This document shows positions 32,826-40,999 of a stretch of 57,503 nucleotides of DNA, one piece after another. The DNA comes from UBA6927 sp022447855. Its GTDB lineage: Bacteria > Chloroflexota > Dehalococcoidia > Lucifugimonadales > UBA6927. The notes beneath the pieces are model-generated. The model ran no database searches and was not told the origin of the DNA. It saw nothing but the letters and a program-made list of their open reading frames with translations. The stretch covers positions 1 through 57,503 of the forward strand of contig JAKUTX010000009.1 of assembly GCA_022447855.1 (NCBI GenBank), read 5' to 3'. The stretch's first letter is position 1; the number at the start of each line of letters is the position of its first letter. The position numbers were made by a program, and so were the translations under genes.

Positions 32826-35696
32826 TTATTTTGTCCAATAATAAATGTGATCGGACATGGTAGATAAAGATGATTGGATTTGCGTCATTTCTGGAAGTGA
32901 GTTTAAGAATTGAGTTCCGTATCTTCTTTTTGTTAATCTACTATCAAGGATTATAGCTATACCTTTATCTGATTCTGTTCGTATTAAACGGCCAAGTCCT
33001 TGCCGCAGTTTAATAATAGATAATGGGATACTGTAATCCATAAATGAATTTTCATATTGTTCTTCTCGCGCTGAATGAATTGGGTCGGTTGGAACGTGGA
33101 AAGGCAACCTAGTAATAATTAGTACTTTTAAATGATCTCCAGGCAGATCTACTCCCTCCCAGAAGCTGGATGTGCCAAGCAAAACAGATTTTGGCACTTT
33201 CAAGAATTCCCTTCTCATGCTATCAGGGCTATCTCCTGGGCGTTGCGCGATCACATTTATATTTTCTGCTTGAAATCGGGGTTGTAAGTTTTTGTATGCA
33301 TTGCGGAGTGATTGATATGAAGTGAAAAGAGCCATAGTTTTACCTTCTGCAGTAACAGATGCTTCGAAAATAGCGTTTTCTATTTCGCTTTGATATGTAG
33401 GTTGGTTTGGATCCGAAATATCATTTGGTAAAAATAATGCTGCAGATGTTTTGTAATCAAATGGTGATCCTAATATTAATTCCTTTGAGCGATCAAATCC
33501 TGTGTTGTTTCTAAAATGATCGAAATTTCCGTTGGTACTAATTGTTGCTCCTGTCATAATTACGGACGATTTTTTTGAGAACAGATTTTCTTCCAAAGTT
33601 TTGGAAACATTCAAAGGTGCCATATTTAAATAAATTTCGGATTCTTCAGTTAGTTTGTTAATCCAATAAATTCCATTTGTATCCGGATTTGATAGGAAGC
33701 TGTTTAATGAATCACTGAGAGTTTGATGGAAATTTAATGCATTATTAATTGACTCAGATAATGTTTCAATATTAGGAAGGTCTGACTGTTCTTTGGTATG
33801 GATATATTCTTCCAAATCACCTAAGTTTTTACGGATAGTTATAAAAATTGTGTTTAAAATATCCCAAGTATTAAGTGTTTCTATCCAGCCTTGTGATTTC
33901 CTCAATGTGTCGATTACTCTAAGGCGAATTTGCTTTGCAAAAGGGGAGTTTTTGGAAGAATATTGAGATTGTTGAGAGTTTGATCGTGCAAACTCTGACA
34001 AATCATTAAAAAGTAAATTTGTGATTTCGATGGATTTTGTTGTTAATTGTGTAAGTTCGAATAATTTTTCTCTTATATTTTCATTCAGTTGTATTGTCAA
34101 GAATGTTCTGGGGAAAATATTACATATACTGGTTTCATTTCCACTAATTGATTCTAGGTGATCTCGAATCATTCGATTACTAATTTCGAATCCCAGATGT
34201 TTGGTCGCTTCTTCTTCAAGGTGGTGAGCCTCATCCATTATTAGAACATCATATTCTGGAAGTAATCCACCTCCCATTACCATGTCTGAAAGCACCAAAG
34301 CATGGTTAGTAATAATCAAATGAGATCCCTCGGCTCTTTGTCTTGCAGATTTCAAAAAACATGGTCGTCCACTATGCATGCATTTTAATGCAGTTTCTGA
34401 AGATAATTTGTTCCAGGGAGCTCTAGCAGTTTGGTATCCTAGATTTAATTCTTCACGATCTCCTGTTTTTGTATTCTTTAACCAGATCATTATTTTGGCT
34501 AACATTCTGGCTTCATCATCATTCAAATTCTCTGCAGAATGTAATCTTGCAGTTCTTTCTAAGCAAAGATAATTGGATCTACCTTTGAGCAATGTGCATT
34601 TTAGATCTTCTTGTGAATCGATGTTCATCTTTTCAAGTGCTTTATGTAATTTTGGCACATCATTTTTGAGCAGCTGTTCTTGCAAATTAATTGTGTTTGT
34701 CGAAATCACAACAGTCTTATTGTGGGATAAAGCGTAAATTGCTCCTGGGATAAGATAAGCAAGAGATTTACCTACACCTGTTCCAGCCTCTACAGTTAAA
34801 CGACTTGATGAATTTATGGCTTCTGCCACTGCAGTAGCCATTTCTATTTGTTCATCCCTAACTTCAAATGCAGATAGGGTTTTTGAAAGTGGCCCATTAA
34901 GTGAAAGTATTTCTTCAATTTCTGATAATTCTAGAGGGTAGCCGTCCTTGGGGTTCAAAGGAGATAATGTGGTTAGACGTTTGTTTAGCGCCTCTTCATC
35001 AATCCCCAATGCTGAGATTGTTCTTCTGGGGTTTTTGTTAGCTGGATTTTTAGCCTTTGAGAATTCAGATTCGATAGAAAGCCCATTTAATAAGTCTCCA
35101 AGAACCCAGTTAGACCTATTTGATAGACGGAGCATTTCATTTAGAGTTTCATAGTCCAATTGTTTTGCTATTTTTAGAAGCTTTTGGAAAACATGTTGGG
35201 TTGCAATTGCGTCACTTAATGCTCTGTGAGGGGATTTGTGATTAGCGTTGAACCTTTCTGCTAGCGCTTGTAGTGAATATTTTGATTCGGATGGGAGTAG
35301 TACATAGGCCATATCCCATGTGTCACATACAGGATTATCAAATGAGAGGTTAGCAGTTTCCAGAAATTCCAAATCAAACTTTGTGTTGTGACAGATGATT
35401 CCTGAATCTCCGACAAATTTTGATAATTTTGGAGCTATTGATTCCCATTTAGGGGCTTCGTCTACTTCTTTTTGATTGATACCTGTTAACTGAATAATAA
35501 AATCGGATAATTGTAGGTCAGTATTAACTAGTGTGTTAAAAGTATCTAATGTTTCATTACCTTTGAATTTGACCGCACCGACTTCAATGATGTCATCTTT
35601 ATTTTTATCGAGTCCAGTAGCTTCTAAATCTAGTGCTACCCAAATATCGGTTGATGGTGAAATGGGTTTATTTTTTTTATTCATATTGGATTCCAT
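32826..35696 (-). CDS. dinG: DinG-like helicase with N-terminal 3'-5' exonuclease domain
   Basis: 956 residues. The first ~180 form a DEDDh exonuclease (VALDLEATGLDKNKDDIIEVG, ICHNTKFDLEFL, HRALSDAIAT). The helicase part has Walker A EAGTGVGKSLAYLIPGA (about 305), DEAHHLEEE (about 490) and motif VI RQGLGRLIRTESDKG (about 905). Cysteines in DLKC, NYLC, LKC and RPC between motifs I and II could hold an iron-sulfur cluster of the XPD type. This domain order is found in Bacillus DinG. It is probably involved in resolving blocked replication; the exact substrate is unknown. Confidence 0.93.
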   Translation of the reverse strand: MESNMNKKNKPISPSTDIWVALDLEATGLDKNKDDIIEVGAVKFKGNETLDTFNTLVNTDLQLSDFIIQLTGINQKEVDEAPKWESIAPKLSKFVGDSGIICHNTKFDLEFLETANLSFDNPVCDTWDMAYVLLPSESKYSLQALAERFNANHKSPHRALSDAIATQHVFQKLLKIAKQLDYETLNEMLRLSNRSNWVLGDLLNGLSIESEFSKAKNPANKNPRRTISALGIDEEALNKRLTTLSPLNPKDGYPLELSEIEEILSLNGPLSKTLSAFEVRDEQIEMATAVAEAINSSSRLTVEAGTGVGKSLAYLIPGAIYALSHNKTVVISTNTINLQEQLLKNDVPKLHKALEKMNIDSQEDLKCTLLKGRSNYLCLERTARLHSAENLNDDEARMLAKIMIWLKNTKTGDREELNLGYQTARAPWNKLSSETALKCMHSGRPCFLKSARQRAEGSHLIITNHALVLSDMVMGGGLLPEYDVLIMDEAHHLEEEATKHLGFEISNRMIRDHLESISGNETSICNIFPRTFLTIQLNENIREKLFELTQLTTKSIEITNLLFNDLSEFARSNSQQSQYSSKNSPFAKQIRLRVIDTLRKSQGWIETLNTWDILNTIFITIRKNLGDLEEYIHTKEQSDLPNIETLSESINNALNFHQTLSDSLNSFLSNPDTNGIYWINKLTEESEIYLNMAPLNVSKTLEENLFSKKSSVIMTGATISTNGNFDHFRNNTGFDRSKELILGSPFDYKTSAALFLPNDISDPNQPTYQSEIENAIFEASVTAEGKTMALFTSYQSLRNAYKNLQPRFQAENINVIAQRPGDSPDSMRREFLKVPKSVLLGTSSFWEGVDLPGDHLKVLIITRLPFHVPTDPIHSAREEQYENSFMDYSIPLSIIKLRQGLGRLIRTESDKGIAIILDSRLTKRRYGTQFLNSLPEMTQIQSSLSTMSDHIYYWTK

Positions 35697-35715
35697 TGTA
35701 TTAATTACAAAAGAT

Positions 35716-36369
35716 TTACTTTGAAATGGCAGTAAAAGATTTAGATTTAATTGCTTCGATTAATTCTTCGGAGGAAGTAATGGATTTTCCGAATTTGGTA
35801 TAACATGATCCGATTCCTTCAGTGGAATGAGCATCACTACCACCGATTCCAACAACACCTATCAATTCCGCGATTTTTGAAGCAAATTCATTTTCTTTAG
35901 TTGAATTTGATCCGTTTTGAGTTTCGATTTCATCAACTATCGAGAAAAGTGGATGTTCTGCGGCAATTTCAGGCGTCAATTCTTTATTATGCCCATCAGG
36001 CCATAATAAATTTGAGTTGTTTATAGGATTGTCGAATAATCTTCTGCATGGATGAGCGGAAATCATAAGCCCTCCTTTTTGGGTTAAGATTTTTCTTAAA
36101 GTTCTAATATTACTAATTCCATCAATGTGAGAACTGAGTCCTATAACAATTATATGACCCATTGTTGTGTTCACTTCAATTCCAGGTATGGCAAACAAAT
36201 CAGTTTTTGAAAACATCGAGTTTATTGAATGATTGTCCCATCCCCCAGAATGTTCAGATAATAGAAATCCTTGGATATTATTTTTTTTAGACTCGGTAAT
36301 TAATTGCTTTGGTGTTAAGCTACTGTCTCCGCTGCCGAAAGTTGTGTGTATGTGCATATCTAGATTCAT
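35716..36369 (-). CDS. PHP-domain metal-dependent phosphoesterase
   Basis: 217 residues. MNLDMHIHTTFGSGDSSLTP holds the first metal motif (HxH), GFLLSEHSGGWDN a conserved His, MISAHPCRR the third and GIGGSDAHSTEGIGS the last Asp-x-His. This is the trinuclear metal site of stand-alone PHP phosphoesterases such as YciV/RnaM-like enzymes, which act on nucleoside or oligonucleotide phosphates. It lies 19 bp after the helicase start on the same strand, between it and the small membrane gene. Confidence 0.87.
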   Translation of the reverse strand: MNLDMHIHTTFGSGDSSLTPKQLITESKKNNIQGFLLSEHSGGWDNHSINSMFSKTDLFAIPGIEVNTTMGHIIVIGLSSHIDGISNIRTLRKILTQKGGLMISAHPCRRLFDNPINNSNLLWPDGHNKELTPEIAAEHPLFSIVDEIETQNGSNSTKENEFASKIAELIGVVGIGGSDAHSTEGIGSCYTKFGKSITSSEELIEAIKSKSFTAISK

Positions 36370-36375
36370 ATAATA

Positions 36376-36801
36376 TTATTGGCTACCTAGCTGGAAGATT
36401 GCTGGCATTAACAGTCCGAAAATGAGACATATTGCAACCATTAAAGTAATTAATGATTTCGAAAATTTAATATTTGAATAGATTACTACAGATGAAACAA
36501 GTGCACTTAGACTTAAAACAAAAACAAAAAATATTATTTGGGGACTCTGAAATCCTGAATTAAAATTATTCCAAAAGAAAATTTTATACAACAATGCAAT
36601 TAGAGTCCCAAGTAAAGTCCATACAGGTACAGCGAGAATTGTAATTGATGTCATCAATTTATGAATTTGAATACCAAAAATTCGGTTTTGCCCGTAAGGA
36701 ATTTGATTTCTTGTAGTGGCGAAAAGACTAATAGCTGACAAAGTAATTGTTGTTAGAGCCATTAGTGCACCACATATTGCTCCACTAAGAATTGTTGTCA
36801 T
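36376..36801 (-). CDS. Four-helix membrane protein of unknown function
   Basis: 141 residues with four hydrophobic segments (about 8-28, 48-70, 86-108 and 115-137) and short polar loops; a histidine in GIQIHKLMT lies before the second helix. I do not recognise a family. The start lies inside the 3' end of ispE (17-bp overlap), indicating translational coupling, and the PHP gene follows 6 bp downstream. Confidence 0.75.
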   Translation of the reverse strand: MTTILSGAICGALMALTTITLSAISLFATTRNQIPYGQNRIFGIQIHKLMTSITILAVPVWTLLGTLIALLYKIFFWNNFNSGFQSPQIIFFVFVLSLSALVSSVVIYSNIKFSKSLITLMVAICLIFGLLMPAIFQLGSQ

Positions 36802-37666
36802 GTTGTGATCCTTGATATCTTTCCAAGGCAGTTGTTATAAATGTTGAAACGTTCAGTTTGCGTTCTATCATAAGTTTTATAGCAGTTGCCATCTCTTTGC
36901 GTTCAATTGGGCAAAACAATGCAGGCCCTGAACCGCAAATATGAATTTCTCTTAATCCAATAGATCGAAGTTCATAAATAATTTGAGCAATTTCAGCAAA
37001 AGCGGAGGGTGCAATTTCATCGAATACATTGAAAAAAAATTGTGGAGGAATATCTCCTCCTCCCCGGATACGTGCATCTAATTTTCTTGTTAATGCACCA
37101 GAAGTATAATGTGAACTATCTACCATTTTGTACAATTGAGCAGTTTTATCTTTTAAATTTAAGTTTGGAGAAATAATTAAGAACCATGGGTATTCTGGCA
37201 TAGGTAATTTACGAATTTTTTCTCCTTGACCAGATACAAAAGCAGTTCCTCCGGTGAGGAAAAATGGTATATCAGACCCCAATTCTGACCCAATTTTTGA
37301 TAATTCGTCAATAGATAAATTTAGATCCCAAATTTTGTTTAAGCAAATTAACGTTGTGGCAGCATTGCTGCTTCCTCCTCCTAAACCTGCTGCGATAGGG
37401 ATTTTCTTTTTGATAGAAATTTGTACGCCTTTGTCTAGTTGCAATGATTGCTTCAGGATTTTTGCTGCTTTGTAGGAAAGATTATTTTCTTCATTTGAAA
37501 GCATTTCATTATCAGTGGTAACAGAAATGTCTGAAGATAAATTAAATGACATTTCATCAGAAAGGTCTAAGGTTTGCATGATAGAGGAAATTTCGTGGTA
37601 TTGATTCTCCTTAATACCCAAAATCTCAAGCGTTAAATTAATTTTTGATGGGGACAAAGCTTTCAT
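36785..37666 (-). CDS. ispE: 4-diphosphocytidyl-2-C-methyl-D-erythritol kinase
   Basis: 293 residues of the GHMP kinase family: the substrate-binding opening SPSKINLTLEILG, the ATP loop IPIAAGLGGGSSNAATTL (about 93-110), and IHICGSGPALFCPI near 250. It phosphorylates CDP-ME in the MEP route to isoprenoids. It starts 14 bp after the rsmA stop, a frequent arrangement in bacteria, and overlaps the membrane gene by 17 bp. Confidence 0.95.
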   Translation of the reverse strand: MKALSPSKINLTLEILGIKENQYHEISSIMQTLDLSDEMSFNLSSDISVTTDNEMLSNEENNLSYKAAKILKQSLQLDKGVQISIKKKIPIAAGLGGGSSNAATTLICLNKIWDLNLSIDELSKIGSELGSDIPFFLTGGTAFVSGQGEKIRKLPMPEYPWFLIISPNLNLKDKTAQLYKMVDSSHYTSGALTRKLDARIRGGGDIPPQFFFNVFDEIAPSAFAEIAQIIYELRSIGLREIHICGSGPALFCPIERKEMATAIKLMIERKLNVSTFITTALERYQGSQHDNNS

Positions 37667-37680
37667 ATCTATCTCTGAAT

Positions 37681-38511
37681 TTAAAGTAAATCTTCATAAG
37701 ATTCGTACAATTGTGCCCATTCATCCATAGTTAAGGTTTCAGCTCTTCGCTTTTTGTCAATTTGAGCTGAATTGAGTAGCGCATTAACTTGCTCCGTATC
37801 TAGGTTGATTCCATTCCGAAGAGAGTTATGGATTTGCTTTCTCGATGAACTGAAACCGGCTTTTACTAGACGAGTAAAATTTCTGTCGTTTCGGAGATTA
37901 AAATAAGGCGATTTGTATACTTCAATGTGAACAATAGCAGATGTGACTGTTGGCATAGGCCTAAAGCATCCAGGGGATACATATCTGATTATTTTTGGAT
38001 ATCCATAAAGTTGTGACATTACTGAAAGAGTGGTCATTTTCCCAGGTTTGGCTACCATGTTTTGAGCAACTTCTCTTTGAATCATAACAATCATATTGGT
38101 AGGTTTTTGGTCTGATTCAAGGAACCTCATGATAATTGGCATTGCAGCATAATATGGCAGATTTGCAACAACTTTATATTCCGGGTTTTTGAGTTGAAAA
38201 ACTTGTTCAAGTGGCAAATGACGTGCATCACCCGTAATTAGTTCAAGTTTTGGTTCGTGTTGTAATTCTTTAGATAGATCAGAAGCTAGATTTTCATCCA
38301 TTTCCACTCCAATAACTCGCGCGCCTTGTTTCAATAGCTCTTTGGTAAGGAATCCTTTTCCGGTTCCAATTTCTAAAACTAAGTCGTCCTTAGAAATTTC
38401 TGCTGATCGTATAATTGAACTTAGGACTCGTTGATCGATTAGGAAATTTTGCCCAAGGGATTTTTTTGCGAATCTATGAAATTTTTCACTTGATGATTCT
38501 GAGGTTCTCAT
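37681..38511 (-). CDS. rsmA: 16S rRNA dimethyladenosine transferase (RsmA/KsgA)
   Basis: 276 residues. KKSLGQNFLIDQRVLSSII opens the family, LEIGTGKGFLTKELL binds SAM, VEMDENLA is motif II and VVANLPYYAAMPIIMR the NLPY motif. The C-terminal domain follows. It dimethylates A1518 and A1519 (E. coli numbering) in 16S rRNA. It is co-directional with ispE; the SRP RNA gene lies just upstream. Confidence 0.96.
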   Translation of the reverse strand: MRTSESSSEKFHRFAKKSLGQNFLIDQRVLSSIIRSAEISKDDLVLEIGTGKGFLTKELLKQGARVIGVEMDENLASDLSKELQHEPKLELITGDARHLPLEQVFQLKNPEYKVVANLPYYAAMPIIMRFLESDQKPTNMIVMIQREVAQNMVAKPGKMTTLSVMSQLYGYPKIIRYVSPGCFRPMPTVTSAIVHIEVYKSPYFNLRNDRNFTRLVKAGFSSSRKQIHNSLRNGINLDTEQVNALLNSAQIDKKRRAETLTMDEWAQLYESYEDLL

Positions 38512-38535
38512 TCATTTTTCTTTGGTATAGATTTT

Positions 38536-38802
38536 GCTCGTGCACCTGCTAATCGATCTCACCTTCAACTTATTAGATGGATTTGACTCGATCGGGGCTA
38601 TCCTACGGCACCCGGAAATGACTACTTACCGCTGCTTCTTTTCAGATCTGACGGGGTTCGCAGGTTTCCGCCGCGTAGGACCCAGATCTCAACACCAAAT
38701 TCAAATAATAGAGGTCTCAAGATATAACCTTTTAGCAGGAATTCAGCCTCGCTGAGCGGATTGCGAGTTCAAGGCACCGCTAACTCCCCGCCTAGCACGA
38801 GC
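38536..38802 (-). ncRNA. ffs: Signal recognition particle RNA, large bacterial type
   Basis: The minus strand shows the full Bacillus-type SRP RNA (about 267 nt). It begins with GCTCGTGCTAGGCGGGGA and the Alu-domain segments GGTGCC and CAATCCGCTC. The S-domain core contains CCCGTCAGATCTGAAAAGAA and GCAGCGGTAAG, the Ffh-binding part with internal loops. It ends with GGTGCACGAGC, whose last eight bases pair with the 5' end. The tetraloop is GAAA, and the core reads AUCUGAAAAGAAGC where most bacteria have GUCCGGAAGGAAGC. Confidence 0.93.
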
Positions 38803-38809
38803 TAATATC

Positions 38810-38838
38810 ATGTTAGTAAAATTTCATAAATGCTGCAA
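38810..38838 (-). promoter_or_regulatory. Promoter of the SRP RNA gene
   Basis: TTGCAG (38838-38833) and TAACAT (38815-38810) with 17-bp spacing give a predicted start at about 38803, exactly where the terminal helix of the RNA begins. Confidence 0.6.
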
Positions 38839-38878
38839 CGTAGGCTTGATTAGGATTCTATTTTCGATTTCAGAGCAA

Positions 38879-40699
38879 TTACCTCTTTGTTTTTAGTACA
38901 GTCAAAAATGCTTCTTGAGGAATTTCAACGTTGCCAACATGTTTCATTCGTTTTTTACCTTCGCTTTGTTTCTGGAGAAGCTTTCTTTTTCTAGTTACAT
39001 CTCCTCCATAACATTTTGCTATTACATCTTTGCGTAGTGCTCGAATAGTTTCACGTGCAATAATTTTCCCCCCAACTGCTGCTTGGATTGGGACTTCAAA
39101 TAATTGACGCGGTATTAAATCTTTTAATCGTGTAACAAGATCTTTTCCATGATGATATGCTTGGCTTCTTTCTACTATTTGCGAAAGTGCATCTACAGGA
39201 TTTCCATTAATTAGAATGTCTAATTTCACAACATTGCTGGAATGGTAGTCAGATAATGAATAGTCCATTGATGCATAACCTTGCGTTCGTGCCTTTAGTT
39301 GGTCATAGAAGTCAATTAGAACTTCTGATAAAGGTATTGAATATTGTAATACTACCCTAGGAACCGATTTTGCATTTACTTCTTGCTGGAGATATTCCAT
39401 AGTTTTATAAGTTCCGCGATTATTTGTAACTAGATCCATTACGGCTCCTATGAATGTGGAAGGAGTAATAATGCTAAGATCAAGCCACGGTTCTTGTATT
39501 TCGCTGATTTTTTGAATATCTGGCAACTCAGATGGCCCTTCGATCTCAATCATTTTTCCATCAGTGGTGATAATTTTATAACCTACGCTTGGAGCAGTTG
39601 CGAGAAGTGTTAGGTCAAATTCTCTTTCTAGTCGTTCTTGTACTATGTCCATGTGTAGTAAACCGAGGAAACCGCATCGGAATCCAGATCCTAATGCCAA
39701 CGAATTTTCAGGTTGAAAAACGAGGGCAGCATCATTGAGCCGTAATTTTTCTAATGCATCCCTTAAGTTCATATATTCTTCACCATTGGAAGGATATAGA
39801 CCAGCGAACACCATTGGCTTCATTTGTTGATATCCTTTTAATGGCTCGAGGGCTCCTGAAGTTGCATTAGTGATTGTATCTCCAACTGGGGCATCCCCAA
39901 CATTCTTAAGACCAGTAGCTATATAACCTACCTCGCCTATGGATAGTGAATTTGTTGGATGCGGATCCGGAACGAATATTCCTAATTCTAAGACATCACT
40001 TTTTGTGCCTGCGGCCATCATTTGTAATTTAGTGTTTGTTTTTAGGGTTCCGTCGAAAATCCTCACATAACTTACGACCCCTTTGTAGGCGTCATATTTT
40101 GAATCAAATATTAATGCTTGTAGAGGGTTATTTTCGTTACCGGTTGGAGCTGGGACTTTTTCCACTATTGTCTCGAGTAATTTTTCTATTCCTGTACCAT
40201 CTTTTGCTGAGACTTCAAGGATTTCTTCTTGAAGAAATCCGAATCCGTTTTGTATTTCTTCTGATACTGACTTTGGGTCTGCTGCATCTAGGTCGATTTT
40301 ATTTATTACAGGGATAATTTCTAAATCATTTTCTATTGCCAAATATGCGTTAGCTAGAGTTTGTGCTTGAATTCCTTGAGTTGCATCTACTATTAATATT
40401 GCGCCTTCGCAAGCAGCCAAACTACGAGATACTTCATAGGTAAAATCTACGTGACCTGGTGTATCGATTAGATTTAGCTGGTATTCATTTCCATCTGATG
40501 CTGAGTAAATCATTCTTACAGCTTGAGATTTGATTGTAATCCCACGTTCTCTTTCAAGATCCATAGAATCTAGAACTTGCTCTTTCATATTTCTGGATTC
40601 GATGGTGTTCGTTGCAGAAATTAGTCTGTCTGCCAAAGTAGATTTACCATGGTCTATGTGAGCAATTATGCAAAAATTTCGTATTTGGTTTGATGGCAT
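38879..40699 (-). CDS. lepA: Elongation factor 4 (LepA)
   Basis: 606 residues from the ATG at 40699 (MPSNQIRNFCIIAHIDHGKS); the reading frame also runs on through the upstream tRNA, but that part is not coding. G motifs AHIDHGKST, DTPGHVDF and NKID are complete. The C-terminal domain GGDVTRKRKLLQKQSEGKKR is specific to LepA. It back-translocates or remodels ribosomes. The SRP RNA follows 76 bp downstream with its own promoter. Confidence 0.97.
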   Translation of the reverse strand: MPSNQIRNFCIIAHIDHGKSTLADRLISATNTIESRNMKEQVLDSMDLERERGITIKSQAVRMIYSASDGNEYQLNLIDTPGHVDFTYEVSRSLAACEGAILIVDATQGIQAQTLANAYLAIENDLEIIPVINKIDLDAADPKSVSEEIQNGFGFLQEEILEVSAKDGTGIEKLLETIVEKVPAPTGNENNPLQALIFDSKYDAYKGVVSYVRIFDGTLKTNTKLQMMAAGTKSDVLELGIFVPDPHPTNSLSIGEVGYIATGLKNVGDAPVGDTITNATSGALEPLKGYQQMKPMVFAGLYPSNGEEYMNLRDALEKLRLNDAALVFQPENSLALGSGFRCGFLGLLHMDIVQERLEREFDLTLLATAPSVGYKIITTDGKMIEIEGPSELPDIQKISEIQEPWLDLSIITPSTFIGAVMDLVTNNRGTYKTMEYLQQEVNAKSVPRVVLQYSIPLSEVLIDFYDQLKARTQGYASMDYSLSDYHSSNVVKLDILINGNPVDALSQIVERSQAYHHGKDLVTRLKDLIPRQLFEVPIQAAVGGKIIARETIRALRKDVIAKCYGGDVTRKRKLLQKQSEGKKRMKHVGNVEIPQEAFLTVLKTKR

Positions 40700-40770
40700 A
40701 TATTTTCCAGGGCGAGGGTATAAGTAAAGTGTTATGTTTTTATCATTGGCTATTTTTAATCGATAGTTTT

Positions 40771-40855
40771 TGGTGGGGAAGGGGAGACTCGAACTCCCAC
40801 GCCTTACGGCACATGATCCTAAATCATGCTCGTCTGCCAATTCCGACACTTCCCC
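40771..40855 (-). tRNA. tRNA-Leu (anticodon TAG)
   Basis: A class II tRNA with acceptor GGGGAAG/CTTCCCC, anticodon stem CATGA/TCATG and loop TTTAGGA, a short variable arm, T-arm GGGAG-TTCGAGT-CTCCC, and encoded CCA. It reads CUA. Confidence 0.95.
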
Positions 40856-40999
40856 TGAATATATTATACAGTCAAGTTTCGTTCGGTGGAATATATTGCA
40901 GTAATAAAACAAGAAAGTTTTCTATAAATTCATTAAGGTTTTATTTTATATGTAGTGAATTGTAATAATATAAGCCCATACTTTACTTTGGAGAAGATT

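Noticed and set aside
38534..38755. Plus-strand reading frame over 38534-38755
   Set aside because: It is the complement of the SRP RNA.
40700..40912. N-terminal extension of LepA
   Set aside because: It would run through tRNA-Leu; the LepA family begins at MPSNQIRN.
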